Assembly: GCF_902459805.1 (NCBI RefSeq)
Contig: NZ_CABPST010000005.1
Coordinates: 248,001 to 312,000 of the forward strand
DNA from: Pandoraea bronchicola
GTDB lineage: Bacteria; Pseudomonadota; Gammaproteobacteria; Burkholderiales; Burkholderiaceae
Length of the DNA: 64,000 bases
Reading direction: 5' to 3'
In this document: positions 18,689 through 27,355 of the stretch, one piece after another
Layout of the letters: every line of letters begins with the position of its first letter
How positions within the stretch are numbered: the stretch's first letter is position 1
Made by a program: the position numbers and the translations under genes
Notes under the pieces: generated by a model
Databases searched by the model: none
The model's input: the letters and a program-made list of their open reading frames with translations, nothing else
Told to the model about the DNA's origin: nothing

Positions 18689-19165
18689 ATGGCAAAGCCG
18701 CTTTCGCGTCCCCTCCCCCCCGACTCGATGCTTGCGCGAGGTCACGGTAACGCCGGCCGAGCCGGCGAGCCGATTGCCCGAGCGCACACCGCCGCGCCGC
18801 CGGCCAACGTCGACAACGGCGCATTCGCCGCGCGCCCGTCGCACCTCACGCTGGCACACGGGCAATCGTTTCATGCCTATGTGAGCCGGGGCACGGTGCT
18901 GCATATCGAACGGGGCGACGTCGTGCTTTGCGCCGCGCCGCGGTGGCTGGCCGCGAGTTTCTGGCGGAACACCGTCTCGCTGACGGCCGGACAGACGCAT
19001 GTGGCCGAGACGTCCGGCTGGATGACGTTGAGCGCCGGCACGGGCGCCCGTATTGTGCTGCGTGAAGACGCCGGTGACACCCGGGGTCCCGCCGGGCCGC
19101 GCTCGCGCGCGGTTCGTCGCGCCGCCCGTCTAAGGCAGGGCTTTCGCGAGCGTTTCGGTTTCTGA
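18689..19165 (+). CDS. DUF2917 domain-containing protein
   Basis: The 158-residue protein carries a DUF2917-like region at about residues 50–135 (LTLAHGQSFHAYVSRGTVLHIERGDVVLCAAPRWLA, with SLTAGQTHVAETSGWMTLSA), a small beta-rich, cupin-like fold of unknown function. No signal peptide or membrane segment is evident. The C-terminus is strongly basic (RSRAVRRAARLRQGFRERFGF). The start was chosen at the ATG giving MAKPLSRPL; the frame is open further upstream through the repeat region. It is divergent from the MocR gene and probably its target. Confidence 0.75.
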   Translation: MAKPLSRPLPPDSMLARGHGNAGRAGEPIARAHTAAPPANVDNGAFAARPSHLTLAHGQSFHAYVSRGTVLHIERGDVVLCAAPRWLAASFWRNTVSLTAGQTHVAETSGWMTLSAGTGARIVLREDAGDTRGPAGPRSRAVRRAARLRQGFRERFGF

Positions 19166-19227
19166 GCCAACCAGCGCGCCCGCCTGACGCAGGCATACGG
19201 GCGCGTCTTCGTCCGGCCGTATGCCCC

Positions 19228-19725
19228 TCAGGCCCGCAGCAGCTTCTCGATGTCGGCGCGAATGGCGTCAGGCTTGGCCGTCGGCGCATAGCGCGCCACC
19301 ACGTTGCCCGTCGCATCGACGAGGAACTTCGTGAAATTCCACTTGATTGTCTTCGTGCCCAGCACGCCGCGCTTTTCCTGCGTGAGATAAGCATAGAGCG
19401 GTGCGGCGTGCGGCCCTTTCACGTCGACCTTGGCGAACATCGGGAACGTCACGTGAAAGCGCAGATCGCAGAAGCTGCGGATGGCTTGCGCATCACCCGG
19501 CTCCTGCTTGCCGAACTGGTTGCATGGGAACGCGAGCACTTCGAAGCCGCGCGGGCCGAGCTGTTCGTAGAGCGTTTGCAGGCCGGCGTACTGCGGCGTG
19601 AAACCGCACTCGCTCGCCGTGTTGACGATCAGCAGCACCTTGCCACGATACTGCGACAGGCTGACGGTTTCGCCCGACAGCGTCTGGACTGAAAAATCGT
19701 ACACATGCTGCGAATTCGCGCTCAT
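19228..19725 (-). CDS. Glutathione peroxidase (Cys type)
   Basis: This 165-residue thioredoxin-fold peroxidase reduces peroxides with thiol reductants. The peroxidatic residue is Cys40 in NTASECGF, in place of selenocysteine; the motif LAFPCNQFGKQEPG (with the resolving cysteine typical of thioredoxin-dependent members) and the tryptophan block IKWNFTKFLVD complete the active site. BtuE/Gpx family members act in oxidative stress defence. The gene stands alone, convergent with the DUF2917 gene and divergent from yggS. Confidence 0.94.
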   Translation of the reverse strand: MSANSQHVYDFSVQTLSGETVSLSQYRGKVLLIVNTASECGFTPQYAGLQTLYEQLGPRGFEVLAFPCNQFGKQEPGDAQAIRSFCDLRFHVTFPMFAKVDVKGPHAAPLYAYLTQEKRGVLGTKTIKWNFTKFLVDATGNVVARYAPTAKPDAIRADIEKLLRA

Positions 19726-19930
19726 CTCCGGCTCCCTGTGGATGTTGGCACCGCGAAGTCTGCCACAAGCCGCGCGATTCGACCGCTTGACGTGCCGCCG
19801 GCACGGGTAGCACCTCGTTTTTCCCGGGTAGCACCTCCGGTGCGGGCACGGCTATAATCCCTGACCTGCAACGCCGTTGCAATGCCCCTCGCGCCAACGA
19901 CACCGCCCGACCGACGCCTGAACCTGCCTC

Positions 19931-20644
19931 ATGTCGACCATTGCTTCACATCTCGCCGATGTCCTTTCCCGGATTGCCCGCGCCACTGCCGGTGCTGGCC
20001 GTCCAGCGGGTAGCGTGCGATTGCTCGCCGTCTCGAAGACATTTGGTGCCGACGCCGTGCGCGACGCGCTGGCCGCCGGACAACGCGCCTTCGGCGAGAA
20101 CTACGTGCAGGAGTCGCTCGAGAAGATCGCTGCACTGGCTGGCGAGACGGTCGACGGCAAACCGCTCGAGTGGCACTTCATCGGCCCATTGCAAAGCAAC
20201 AAGACGCGAGCGGTGGCGGAACATTTCGACTGGGTGCATTCAGTCGATCGACTGAAGATCGCCGAACGTCTGAGCGCACAACGGCCCGCAGATCTGCCGC
20301 CCCTTCAGGTTTGCCTGCAAGTGAACATCAGCGGCGAAGCGAGCAAGAGTGGTGTCGCGCCAGCAGACGTTCCGGCTATCGCGCGTGCCATCGCCGCGCT
20401 GCCGAATCTGCAATTGCGCGGCCTGATGGCGATTCCGGAACCCGAGGACGATCCAGCGCGCCAACGGGCGCCTTTCAAGGCGGTGCGCGAGTTGTTCGAC
20501 GCGCTGCGCGCCAGCGGACTGGCGCTGGACACGCTTTCGATGGGCATGTCTGGCGATCTCGAGGCAGCGATTGCCGAGGGTGCGACAATGGTGCGCATTG
20601 GCACCGCGATTTTCGGCGCGCGCGATTACGGCCCCCCGGCCTGA
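19931..20644 (+). CDS. YggS family PLP homeostasis protein
   Basis: The 237-residue single-domain fold-type III PLP protein shows the Schiff-base lysine Lys36 in LLAVSKTFG, followed by FGENYVQES, EWHFIGPLQSNK and LSMGMSGDLEAAIAEGATMVRIGTAIFG-like blocks. YggS/PLPBP buffers free pyridoxal phosphate and affects amino acid pools. It precedes proC by 109 bases on the same strand, a conserved pairing in many proteobacteria. Confidence 0.95.
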   Translation: MSTIASHLADVLSRIARATAGAGRPAGSVRLLAVSKTFGADAVRDALAAGQRAFGENYVQESLEKIAALAGETVDGKPLEWHFIGPLQSNKTRAVAEHFDWVHSVDRLKIAERLSAQRPADLPPLQVCLQVNISGEASKSGVAPADVPAIARAIAALPNLQLRGLMAIPEPEDDPARQRAPFKAVRELFDALRASGLALDTLSMGMSGDLEAAIAEGATMVRIGTAIFGARDYGPPA

Positions 20645-20696
20645 TCGCGACGCGCCCCGATGGTGAGCGCCTCGTGACGACTCGCCACAGCAAGAC

Positions 20697-20730
20697 GTAA
20701 CGACGGTAACGACGGTAGCGACGGTAACGA
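20697..20730 (+). repeat. Short 9-base tandem repeat upstream of proC
   Basis: About four copies of a unit close to CGACGGTAA run head to tail in the yggS–proC gap, with one A-to-G change. They lie about 25 bases before the proC start and leave its Shine-Dalgarno untouched. The unit is a multiple of three and contains TAA in one frame. A simple slippage repeat; a regulatory role is possible but unsupported. Confidence 0.7.
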
Positions 20731-20753
20731 CATACGCAACGCAAAGGATGGTT

Positions 20754-21566
20754 ATGAGAATTGCATTCATCGGCGGCGGCAACATGGCCAACGCCCTGAT
20801 CGGCGGACTCGTCAAGCGCGGCACAGCCCCGCGCGACATTCTCGCCATCGACGTCAACGAATCGGCCCGTGAAGGCCTCGCCAAGCAGTATGGTGTCGAG
20901 ACCGCCAGCGCCCCCAACGACCGCCTGCGCGATTACGACACGCTCGTGCTGGCCGTCAAACCGCAAGTCCTCAAGGACGTTGCACAAGCCCTCCAGCCGC
21001 ATCTGAACGGACAACTGGTCATCAGCATCGCAGCGGGCATTCGCGCGTCGGATCTGGCGCGCTGGCTCGGCGGCCACAACCAGATCGTGCGCTGCATGCC
21101 GAACACGCCCGCGCTGATCGGCATGGGCATTACCGGTCTGGCCGCGCTCTCAGGTGTCGATTCCGACCAACGCAAGCGCGCCGAGAACGTGCTGGGCGCC
21201 GCAGGTCAGATCGTCTGGGTCGAGAAGGAAAGCCAGCTCGACGGCGTGACCGCTATCTCCGGCAGCGGTCCGGCGTACGTGTTCTATTTCATCGAAGCGC
21301 TGGAGCAAGCGGCGCAGGAACTGGGCTTCACGCCCGAGCAGGGGCGCCAGTTGGCCATCGCCACGTTCACGGGCGCATCGCAACTGGCTGCGCAGTCGAG
21401 TGAGCCGGCGAGCGTGCTGCGCGAGCGTGTGACGTCCAAGGGTGGCACAACGTTTGCCGCCCTCAGCTCGTTCGAGCGCGACGCCATCAAGGCCGCGATC
21501 GTGCGCGGCGTGCACGCGGCCAACACGCGCGCCAAGGAACTCGGCGACGAGTTGGGCGACGCCTGA
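20754..21566 (+). CDS. proC: Pyrroline-5-carboxylate reductase
   Basis: ProC reduces pyrroline-5-carboxylate to proline with NAD(P)H. The 270 residues open with the Rossmann motif IAFIGGGNMANALIGG and contain CMPNTPALIGMGITGL, GSGPAYVFYFIEAL and RERVTSKGGTT, all ProC signatures. I start at the second ATG because AAAGGA is then correctly spaced and the N-terminus MRIAFIGG fits the family; the first ATG overlaps that ribosome site. A bidirectional terminator follows. Confidence 0.95.
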   Translation: MRIAFIGGGNMANALIGGLVKRGTAPRDILAIDVNESAREGLAKQYGVETASAPNDRLRDYDTLVLAVKPQVLKDVAQALQPHLNGQLVISIAAGIRASDLARWLGGHNQIVRCMPNTPALIGMGITGLAALSGVDSDQRKRAENVLGAAGQIVWVEKESQLDGVTAISGSGPAYVFYFIEALEQAAQELGFTPEQGRQLAIATFTGASQLAAQSSEPASVLRERVTSKGGTTFAALSSFERDAIKAAIVRGVHAANTRAKELGDELGDA

Positions 21567-21596
21567 CAGCCCCGCCTTACACGCAGTCATTAAATA

Positions 21597-21619
21597 ACGG
21601 CCCGCATGCGGGCCGTTTT
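21597..21619. terminator. Terminator between proC and ubiA
   Basis: A near-perfect palindrome, CGGCCCGC AT GCGGGCCG, followed by TTTT on the plus strand, lies between the convergent proC and ubiA. The A-rich sequence on its left (TTAAATAA) could let it work for ubiA as well. Confidence 0.85.
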
Positions 21620-21668
21620 CTCGGGTGCCAGGCCAACGACGCCAGAGCGGTGTGCAGCCCCGCCGGGG

Positions 21669-22544
21669 TTACGCGCTCAGCAGGTAGTGTCCGGCGATAC
21701 CGGCGAACACGGCGGCGCCGAGCCAGTTGTTGTGACGGAACGCCGCAAAGCAAGGCATGCGCTCACGTCCGCGAATCAGGAAGTAGTGATAGATGGCGAA
21801 GCTCACCGCCACAGCCATGCCCAGCCAGAACGGCCAGCCAAAGCCGAGATACACACCGACACCCGCCTGAATCCCGAGCGCGACGGCATAGCAGAGCATG
21901 ATCGCCAACACGTCGAAACGTCCGAACGTGATTGCCGACGTCTTGATGCCGATCTTCAGATCATCGTCGCGATCGACCATGGCGTATTCGGTGTCGTAGG
22001 CAACCGACCAGAACACGTTCGAGAGCAGCAGCACCCACGCAATGACCGGCACTTGATCCTGCACCGCGGCGAAAGCCATCGGAATGCCGAAGCCGAACGC
22101 CACGCCGAGATAGGCCTGCGGTATCGCCAGAAAACGCTTGGTGAAGGGATAAGTGCCCGCGACGAACAGGGCCGGAATCGACAGCCACTTGGTCAGCGCG
22201 TTGAGCGGCAGAATCAGCAGGAAGCTCACAAGCGCCAGCGTCGCTGCCACGGCGAGCGCTTCCCATGCGCGAATGCGTCCCGACGTGATCGGGCGCTCCT
22301 TCGTGCGTTTGACGAACTTGTCGAAGTCGCGGTCGGCGTAATCGTTGATGGCGCAACCCGCCGAGCGCATCAGGAAGGTGCCGAGCGTGAAGATCGCGAC
22401 CAGCAGCGGGTCGGGATGGCCGTTCGCCGCGATCCACAGCGCCGCGAGCGTCGGCCACAGCAGCAAAACGGTGCCAATCGGCTTATCGAGACGAACGAGG
22501 CGGAAATACAGCGGGAGGCGTTGAGCGAGCAACATGGGCGTCAC
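21669..22544 (-). CDS. ubiA: 4-hydroxybenzoate polyprenyltransferase
   Basis: UbiA attaches the polyprenyl chain to 4-hydroxybenzoate in ubiquinone synthesis. The 291-residue membrane protein has about eight to nine hydrophobic segments and both aspartate-rich motifs for Mg-diphosphate: NDYADRDFD (from residue 67) and [13 protein letters not shown] (near 190). [14 protein letters not shown] near the N-terminus is typical. A second in-frame ATG three codons in is an alternative start. No chorismate lyase gene is adjacent. Confidence 0.95.
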   Translation of the reverse strand: MTPMLLAQRLPLYFRLVRLDKPIGTVLLLWPTLAALWIAANGHPDPLLVAIFTLGTFLMRSAGCAINDYADRDFDKFVKRTKERPITSGRIRAWEALAVAATLALVSFLLILPLNALTKWLSIPALFVAGTYPFTKRFLAIPQAYLGVAFGFGIPMAFAAVQDQVPVIAWVLLLSNVFWSVAYDTEYAMVDRDDDLKIGIKTSAITFGRFDVLAIMLCYAVALGIQAGVGVYLGFGWPFWLGMAVAVSFAIYHYFLIRGRERMPCFAAFRHNNWLGAAVFAGIAGHYLLSA

Positions 22545-22622
22545 ACAGAAAGACTTGTGGCGACATTGTAGGCCACGGGCCGGACGCCCGCCAATCGGCG
22601 CACGCCCCGGGCACCGCCAGCG

Positions 22623-24017
22623 TCACCAGATCCAGAACATCAGCAGCCAGAGCCAGTTGACCAGCGCCAGCGCCGCCACCACACCGGCCATACCGGCAAG
22701 ACGCCGCCCGAACGAGCGGGTATGACGCCCGGTCACGCGCCAGCCCAGCCACAGGCTCCACAGCGTGGTCACGGCAAGGATGGTGGCACGCACGTCGTTT
22801 GCCCAGTACACCGGCAGATGCTCGGCACGCAGCAGGCTGATCGTCGTGGCCGACAGACCGATGAAGACCCCGGCTCCGGCAATCGGAATCAGCGACTGCA
22901 CCAGATGATTGAAGCGCGACGTCTGCCACGGCCCCATCGCCCGGTTGGCCAGCGCGAAGATGATCGTGAAGGCCAACCCCAGCAGCAGCCCGTTGCCGAG
23001 GATGTAGGTGACGACCATGCCGCCGTCGAGCCATGTGAAGACGTCGCTCTGGTCGGGGTAGTTGGTGAACACGTACCACGGCGCATTCGTCTCGAACGGC
23101 CACATGATGTTGTGATCGATGAGCCACGTGGCCAGCACGGTCTTGGTGGCGACGAACCACGGATTGACCGTCCAGTGGAATGCGCCGATGGCCACGCCGA
23201 GCAGGCCATACATGACGAGCACGCTGTCCCACACGCTGTTGTTTTCGGTCGCACCGAACTTCACGATCTCTTCGCTCGGCGAGCGGCTCGTGAGCGCGAT
23301 GGCGTCGCGATGACCGGCGCAGCGGCCGCACATATGGCACTCCGCGCCGCCCTTCATATTGCGCAGCGGCACGAGCGGCGCACAATTGATCGGGATGATC
23401 TTGCGGCCGTTGGTGTGATACGACCGGCGCCAGGCGTCTTCGTCGACCTTGAAGTGGAACGGCGCCAGACGCGAGAGCAGCGAGAACACGCCATTGACCG
23501 GGCACAGATACTTGCACCAAACGCGCTTGTCGCGGCCGTAGAAATAGCCGATGACCATCGCGCCGACGGTCGAGCCGCCGAGCACCAGCAGCACCGCCTT
23601 CGGATATTGATAGACGCTGACCATCTGACCGTACAGCGTCGTGCCGGCAAACGCCACGAACGGCCAGCCGCCCCAGCGCATCCAGCGAGGAATGGCTCGC
23701 CCGCGCCCATGACGGCTCGCAAATTCCGAGAGCGTGCCTTCGGGGCACAGCACACCGCACCAGACACGGCCCATGAGCACCATGCTGATGAGCACGAACG
23801 GCCACCAGATGCCCCAGAACGTGAACTGTGCGAAGACGGTGAGGTTATCGAGGATGTGCGCCGTCTCGTCAGGCAACGGCATCATGACCGGGACGCAGAT
23901 GAGGAACGCATAAACCAGCACGACGCCCCACTGCACGCCACGTATCAGCCTGCCGTGGCGTTGCATCCAAAGGCCCACTCGGGCCAGTCGGTTCGGGACA
24001 GGTATGGCGATGCTCAT
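22623..24017 (-). CDS. ftrD: FtrD-type polyferredoxin, NapH/NosR-like membrane protein
   Basis: The 464-residue inner-membrane protein has several transmembrane segments and iron–sulphur cysteine clusters: CGVLCPEGTLSEFA, CKYLCPVNGVFSLLS and CHMCGRCAGH. It is last in a four-gene set with an FTR1 permease, a cupredoxin-like protein and a P19 protein, which is the FtrABCD ferrous iron system described in Bordetella, Brucella and Burkholderia. FtrD is thought to handle electrons for the ferroxidase or permease step. I start at the ATG giving MSIAIPVPNRLARVG; the frame is open upstream over the ftrC–ftrD gap but that part is not family-like. Confidence 0.88.
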   Translation of the reverse strand: MSIAIPVPNRLARVGLWMQRHGRLIRGVQWGVVLVYAFLICVPVMMPLPDETAHILDNLTVFAQFTFWGIWWPFVLISMVLMGRVWCGVLCPEGTLSEFASRHGRGRAIPRWMRWGGWPFVAFAGTTLYGQMVSVYQYPKAVLLVLGGSTVGAMVIGYFYGRDKRVWCKYLCPVNGVFSLLSRLAPFHFKVDEDAWRRSYHTNGRKIIPINCAPLVPLRNMKGGAECHMCGRCAGHRDAIALTSRSPSEEIVKFGATENNSVWDSVLVMYGLLGVAIGAFHWTVNPWFVATKTVLATWLIDHNIMWPFETNAPWYVFTNYPDQSDVFTWLDGGMVVTYILGNGLLLGLAFTIIFALANRAMGPWQTSRFNHLVQSLIPIAGAGVFIGLSATTISLLRAEHLPVYWANDVRATILAVTTLWSLWLGWRVTGRHTRSFGRRLAGMAGVVAALALVNWLWLLMFWIW

Positions 24018-24160
24018 GCTCAACTCGTACGTCGGGGGATTACCTGGCGGCTGAAGACGTCTATCGATTCGGCGGATCTTGCGAATCCTGCCCGGGCGCG
24101 TGCGTTCAGACCGTTGTGGCGCACCGCACGGGACTCGCTCCCCCGGTGCGCCCGGCCCGC

Positions 24161-24997
24161 TCAGGCGGGCCTGGCCTGCTTGGCCGGAGCGCCTGCCCGC
24201 TTGAGCAGCGCCCACATGAACACCCAATACATGGCGTACACCAACAGATTCATGCCGGCCGGATGCGCGCGATAGCCCGTCAGGGTAGCGACGAGGCTGC
24301 CAAACGGGCTGGCGTCGTCAAGAATCGCGGAAGTATCCCACAGTTGATCGACCAGCGTCGGTACAAGCTCGAGCGAGATCAGGCGGTCAAGCCCCGACTC
24401 GAGCAGCCCCGCCGCCAGAAACAGCAGCATGATTTCGGTGACACGGAAGAACAGACGCCACGAGAAAATCTTCCCGCCCAACTGCAGCAGCCAGAACGTG
24501 ACGAGCGCCAGCGCGAAGCCGATCAGCACCGCGAGCCACATCGACAGCGGCACGCTGCCTTGCTGGCCGAAACCAATGCCGTAGAGAAAGATCGCCGTCT
24601 CACTGCCTTCGCGGGCAATGGCCAGCGCAACCAGCACGAGCACGCCCCACCATGTGCCCCGATCCTGGTTCTTCTGCAGCGACGATTCCATATCGCGCTT
24701 GAGCGTGCGCCCGTGGCGTTTCATCCAGAAGACCATCTGCACGATCAGCACGCTGGCGATCAGCACCATGGCGGTCTGGAAGTAATCCTGCGCGTCGCCC
24801 GAGAGCACCTCGGTGAAGCCGACCAGCGCGGCGCCCAGCGCCACAGCCGCCGCAATCCCGAGCGCGACACCGGCCCACAGATACGGCAGGCCGCGCTTGG
24901 CACCGTGCTCGGGATTGGCCAGCCAGGCATGGAGAATGCCGACGACCAGCAATGCCTCGACGCTTTCGCGCCAGACGATGAACATGACCTGACCCAT
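24161..24997 (-). CDS. ftrC: FTR1 family iron permease
   Basis: The 278-residue permease has seven predicted membrane helices and two REXXE motifs required for iron passage: RESVE near residue 10 and REGSE near 133 (in AREGSETAIFLYG). It would carry ferric iron produced at the periplasmic face into the cytoplasm, working with FtrA, FtrB and FtrD. It sits 59 bases after ftrB and 143 before ftrD. The C-terminus is hydrophobic then basic. Confidence 0.92.
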   Translation of the reverse strand: MGQVMFIVWRESVEALLVVGILHAWLANPEHGAKRGLPYLWAGVALGIAAAVALGAALVGFTEVLSGDAQDYFQTAMVLIASVLIVQMVFWMKRHGRTLKRDMESSLQKNQDRGTWWGVLVLVALAIAREGSETAIFLYGIGFGQQGSVPLSMWLAVLIGFALALVTFWLLQLGGKIFSWRLFFRVTEIMLLFLAAGLLESGLDRLISLELVPTLVDQLWDTSAILDDASPFGSLVATLTGYRAHPAGMNLLVYAMYWVFMWALLKRAGAPAKQARPA

Positions 24998-25056
24998 CGT
25001 ATGATTCCTCTCGTGATGCGTGTCTTACCGTATGGCTGAAACGATTTCCGCAGGGC

Positions 25057-25413
25057 TTACTTGGCGACGATCACGCCTTGCGCCTGCTGATGGAAATCGT
25101 CGAAAAACTTGTACTCGCCCGGCTGCAACGGTGCGATCACGACAAACGACTGCGCGCCCGGTGCCAGCACCTTTTCCTTGCGCAGTTGCAGACTTTCAAA
25201 CTCGACGGCATTCGTTCCGGTGTTGTGCACCTCGATCTTGATGCGCTTGCCGGCCGGCACTTCGATACGCGCCGGGTTGAGTTTGCCGTTGTTCATTTCC
25301 AGCTTGAAGGTGGGCAAGTCGTCGGCGCGAGCAAGCGACGGAGCGCCCAATGCCAACAAAGTCACCACCAGGGCCGCTATCGTGGCCAGCAGGCGCGCGA
25401 TGCGCTGATTCAT
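25057..25413 (-). CDS. ftrB: Periplasmic cupredoxin-like protein FtrB
   Basis: The 118-residue protein has a signal peptide (about residues 1–30, ending in ARA) and a single cupredoxin domain of the EfeO N-terminal type: PTFKLEMNNGKLNPARIEVPAG, FESLQLRKEKVLAPG and PGEYKFFDDFHQQAQG. Classic blue-copper cysteine ligands are absent; the Glu, Lys and His pattern is that of EfeO/FtrB domains. It probably acts as the ferroxidase-like or iron-handling partner that feeds the FTR1 permease. It lies 64 bases after ftrA. Confidence 0.88.
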   Translation of the reverse strand: MNQRIARLLATIAALVVTLLALGAPSLARADDLPTFKLEMNNGKLNPARIEVPAGKRIKIEVHNTGTNAVEFESLQLRKEKVLAPGAQSFVVIAPLQPGEYKFFDDFHQQAQGVIVAK

Positions 25414-25477
25414 CCTTCTGCTCCAAACGAAAACAGCGCTGGCTCACAGGCCAACGCTGCATCTGGGTTATGCGGGC

Positions 25478-26101
25478 TTAGTAGCCACCCTTCTTGCCGA
25501 TACCCGAGAAAGTGAAATCGACTTCCTTGGTGATCGGCTTGAACCACGGACCCACGCCGGTTTCCTTGTCGACGTGACGGCCGAAGCACCACGGGCCCAT
25601 GCCGCCATGCGCCGCGTGTGCGCCAGCGGCCGGTGCGCCGCCCATCTTGCAACCAAATTCCTGCAACGTGCCGGGTGCGTTGACAACCATCGTCAGCTTG
25701 TACTTGCCGACGCCCGCCAGCTTGACGTTGTCGCCATAGTGAGGACCATCGCTCGCAACCATCGGCATCATCAGACCCTCAATGGCTGCGCCATCGGCGG
25801 TCTTTCCGTCGCTCTTCATCTTTTGCAGCTTGTACGTGATTTCCAGACCCGGAATCCAGTCGCCTTCGGCGTAACCGTTCGGGTTCTTGGCGATCGCGTG
25901 AATATCCGCCTCGAGGTGGATGTCCGACTTGGCGGCATCGCGCATCATGCCGGCCGGTTCCATCGTGATCGGCTGGAGATACACCGTGTTGATTTCCATG
26001 CCCGCCACATTCAGCGGTTTGCCAATGGGAAACTCGGCGGCCTGAGCCAAGGTGGCCGCACCGGCGAGCAACACCGCTGCCACGAGGGATTTCACGCGCA
26101 T
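25478..26101 (-). CDS. ftrA: Periplasmic iron-binding protein FtrA (P19 family)
   Basis: The 207-residue protein has a signal peptide (MRVKSLVAAVLLAGAATLAQA) and a P19 domain of immunoglobulin-like fold that binds copper and iron at the dimer face. Conserved metal residues appear in NVAGMEINTVYLQPI, MEPAGMM and DIHLEADIHA, plus HYGDNVKL. The start is the ATG with GGAG five bases upstream; a GTG two codons earlier overlaps that site. It is the first gene of ftrABCD, and a Fur-like box lies about 27 bases upstream. Confidence 0.9.
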   Translation of the reverse strand: MRVKSLVAAVLLAGAATLAQAAEFPIGKPLNVAGMEINTVYLQPITMEPAGMMRDAAKSDIHLEADIHAIAKNPNGYAEGDWIPGLEITYKLQKMKSDGKTADGAAIEGLMMPMVASDGPHYGDNVKLAGVGKYKLTMVVNAPGTLQEFGCKMGGAPAAGAHAAHGGMGPWCFGRHVDKETGVGPWFKPITKEVDFTFSGIGKKGGY

Positions 26102-26127
26102 ACGCACTCCAGATTGATGAAGAAGTT

Positions 26128-26146
26128 AATGCAAACAATTCTCAAT
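26128..26146 (-). promoter_or_regulatory. Candidate Fur box upstream of ftrABCD
   Basis: Read on the minus strand the 19 bases are ATTGAGAATTGTTTGCATT, which resembles proteobacterial Fur boxes of the type TGAGAATNNTTNNCATT. The site is 27 bases before the ftrA start, in a distinctly AT-rich patch, where Fur would block transcription. It fits iron-repressed expression of an iron importer. It was judged by eye and not scored against a matrix. Confidence 0.55.
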
Positions 26147-26357
26147 AAGTTTAGCACCATCGCCACTATCAGACAAACTGGCGAAGTCAAGGCAACACGG
26201 GGATCAACGGGAAATGTGAGGGCTGCGCAAGCACTGGCGGGCACATGCGGCGATTCTTAACAGCCGGTTACGGAAAATTACTGGCGGCCGTATCGGACCA
26301 TTTGCCGGGGAGCTTGTGCCTGTCGAGGGCATGGCGGGTTTGTCACTCCGCCAATGA

Positions 26358-26819
26358 TCAGGGGAGTACGCCGCCCCGGTCGATCTTGCGCGCCAGCACC
26401 ACCGACGTGGTGGTGCGGGTCACGCCGTCGATCTCGCCGATGGTGTCGAGCAACCCGTCGAGCTGGTCCGGCGAGGCGGCGTGCAGCCACGCCACGTAGT
26501 CGAACTCACCGCTCACGGTGCACAGCAGGTGAATCTCAGGCATCTTGTTCAGACGCCGCAGCACGTCGCGACCGGAGCGAGGCTGCACGCTGATGCCGAC
26601 ACAGGCCTGCAGGCCGCCACCGGCGGCGTCCTGCCCGAGTCGCACGGTATATCCGGCGATGACCCCGGCTTGCTCGAGCCGGCCGATGCGGGCCACCACG
26701 GTCGTGCGCGCTACGCCGAGGCGGCGCGCCAGATTGGCCGTACTCTCGCGCGCATTCACGCGCAGCAACGCGAGCAGGCTACGGTCGAGTTCGTCGAGTG
26801 CCGTCGTGGACAACGTCAT
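26358..26819 (-). CDS. Lrp/AsnC family transcriptional regulator
   Basis: The 153-residue protein has an N-terminal AsnC helix-turn-helix (LDELDRSLLALLRVNARES ... LARRLGVARTTVVARIGRLEQAGVIAGYTVRL, about residues 9–60) and a C-terminal RAM ligand-binding domain (about 70–145, with VSGEFDYVAWLHA). Regulators of this kind sense amino acids. It lies between the iron genes and a polar amino acid ABC transporter on the opposite strand, so control of that transporter is a reasonable guess. The 256 bases towards ftrA hold the Fur-like box and nothing else I could identify. Confidence 0.93.
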   Translation of the reverse strand: MTLSTTALDELDRSLLALLRVNARESTANLARRLGVARTTVVARIGRLEQAGVIAGYTVRLGQDAAGGGLQACVGISVQPRSGRDVLRRLNKMPEIHLLCTVSGEFDYVAWLHAASPDQLDGLLDTIGEIDGVTRTTTSVVLARKIDRGGVLP

Positions 26820-27355
26820 CGGGCTTCGCTCTGGGACGCGTCGTCACCGTAGAACTTCACGCCAAGCAGAATCGCGGGCAATGCAAGCGGTTTGCGGTCG
26901 GTAAGGGTCGTCATATCGGACTGAGCGGGCGAATCGGTGGAATCAGGGCAACGCGGTCGAAGGCGCCCGCGCGTCTCTGGCGCAAGGCCGGCAAAGCGCG
27001 ATTATAGAACCACGCCGTCGTGCCGGGCGGTCCGTCACCTTCGATGGCAAGAGATACGATGACGAAGGTGCAAAGCCGGTCGACATCAACCTGTCGTTGA
27101 GGCCGCTTCACGCAACCAGAGGCGCCCCGCGCAGCGGTCCAAAACCCCGTTTAACCCTTGTTCCATCAGGGTAAAGGCCAAGGGTATCCCCCCAAGTTCC
27201 GGCTATTGACAACGCCGATCCGCGCTGCGCAAAATCACAGCACTTATATGACGACGTACAAGAAAGACCCACCACGGCTGTCACGGATGTCATTCCCGTA
27301 GCGGAAGTTGCCTGGCGCGTCGGCCCCGAAACGTCACCGGAGACAGGCGTTTGCC
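26820..27355. other. Intergenic region upstream of the amino acid ABC operon
   Basis: These 536 bases lie between divergent genes. The only clear element is a candidate sigma70 promoter at 27206–27235 (TTGACA, 18 bases, CAAAAT), about 115 bases before the first permease start. Small open frames here have no ribosome site and GC-shadow composition, so I call no gene. The rest contains no recognisable RNA, repeat or terminator. Confidence 0.5.
27206..27235 (+). promoter_or_regulatory. Candidate sigma70 promoter of the polar amino acid ABC operon
   Basis: A perfect TTGACA (27206–27211) is followed after 18 bases by CAAAAT (27230–27235), which matches the −10 consensus at four of six positions including the final AAT. 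Confidence 0.5.

Noticed and set aside
20697-20730. CRISPR-like array
   Set aside because: The units are only nine bases with no spacers.
26911-27111. 66-residue minus-strand frame upstream of the ABC operon
   Set aside because: No ribosome site, no recognisable features, and composition like other GC shadows.
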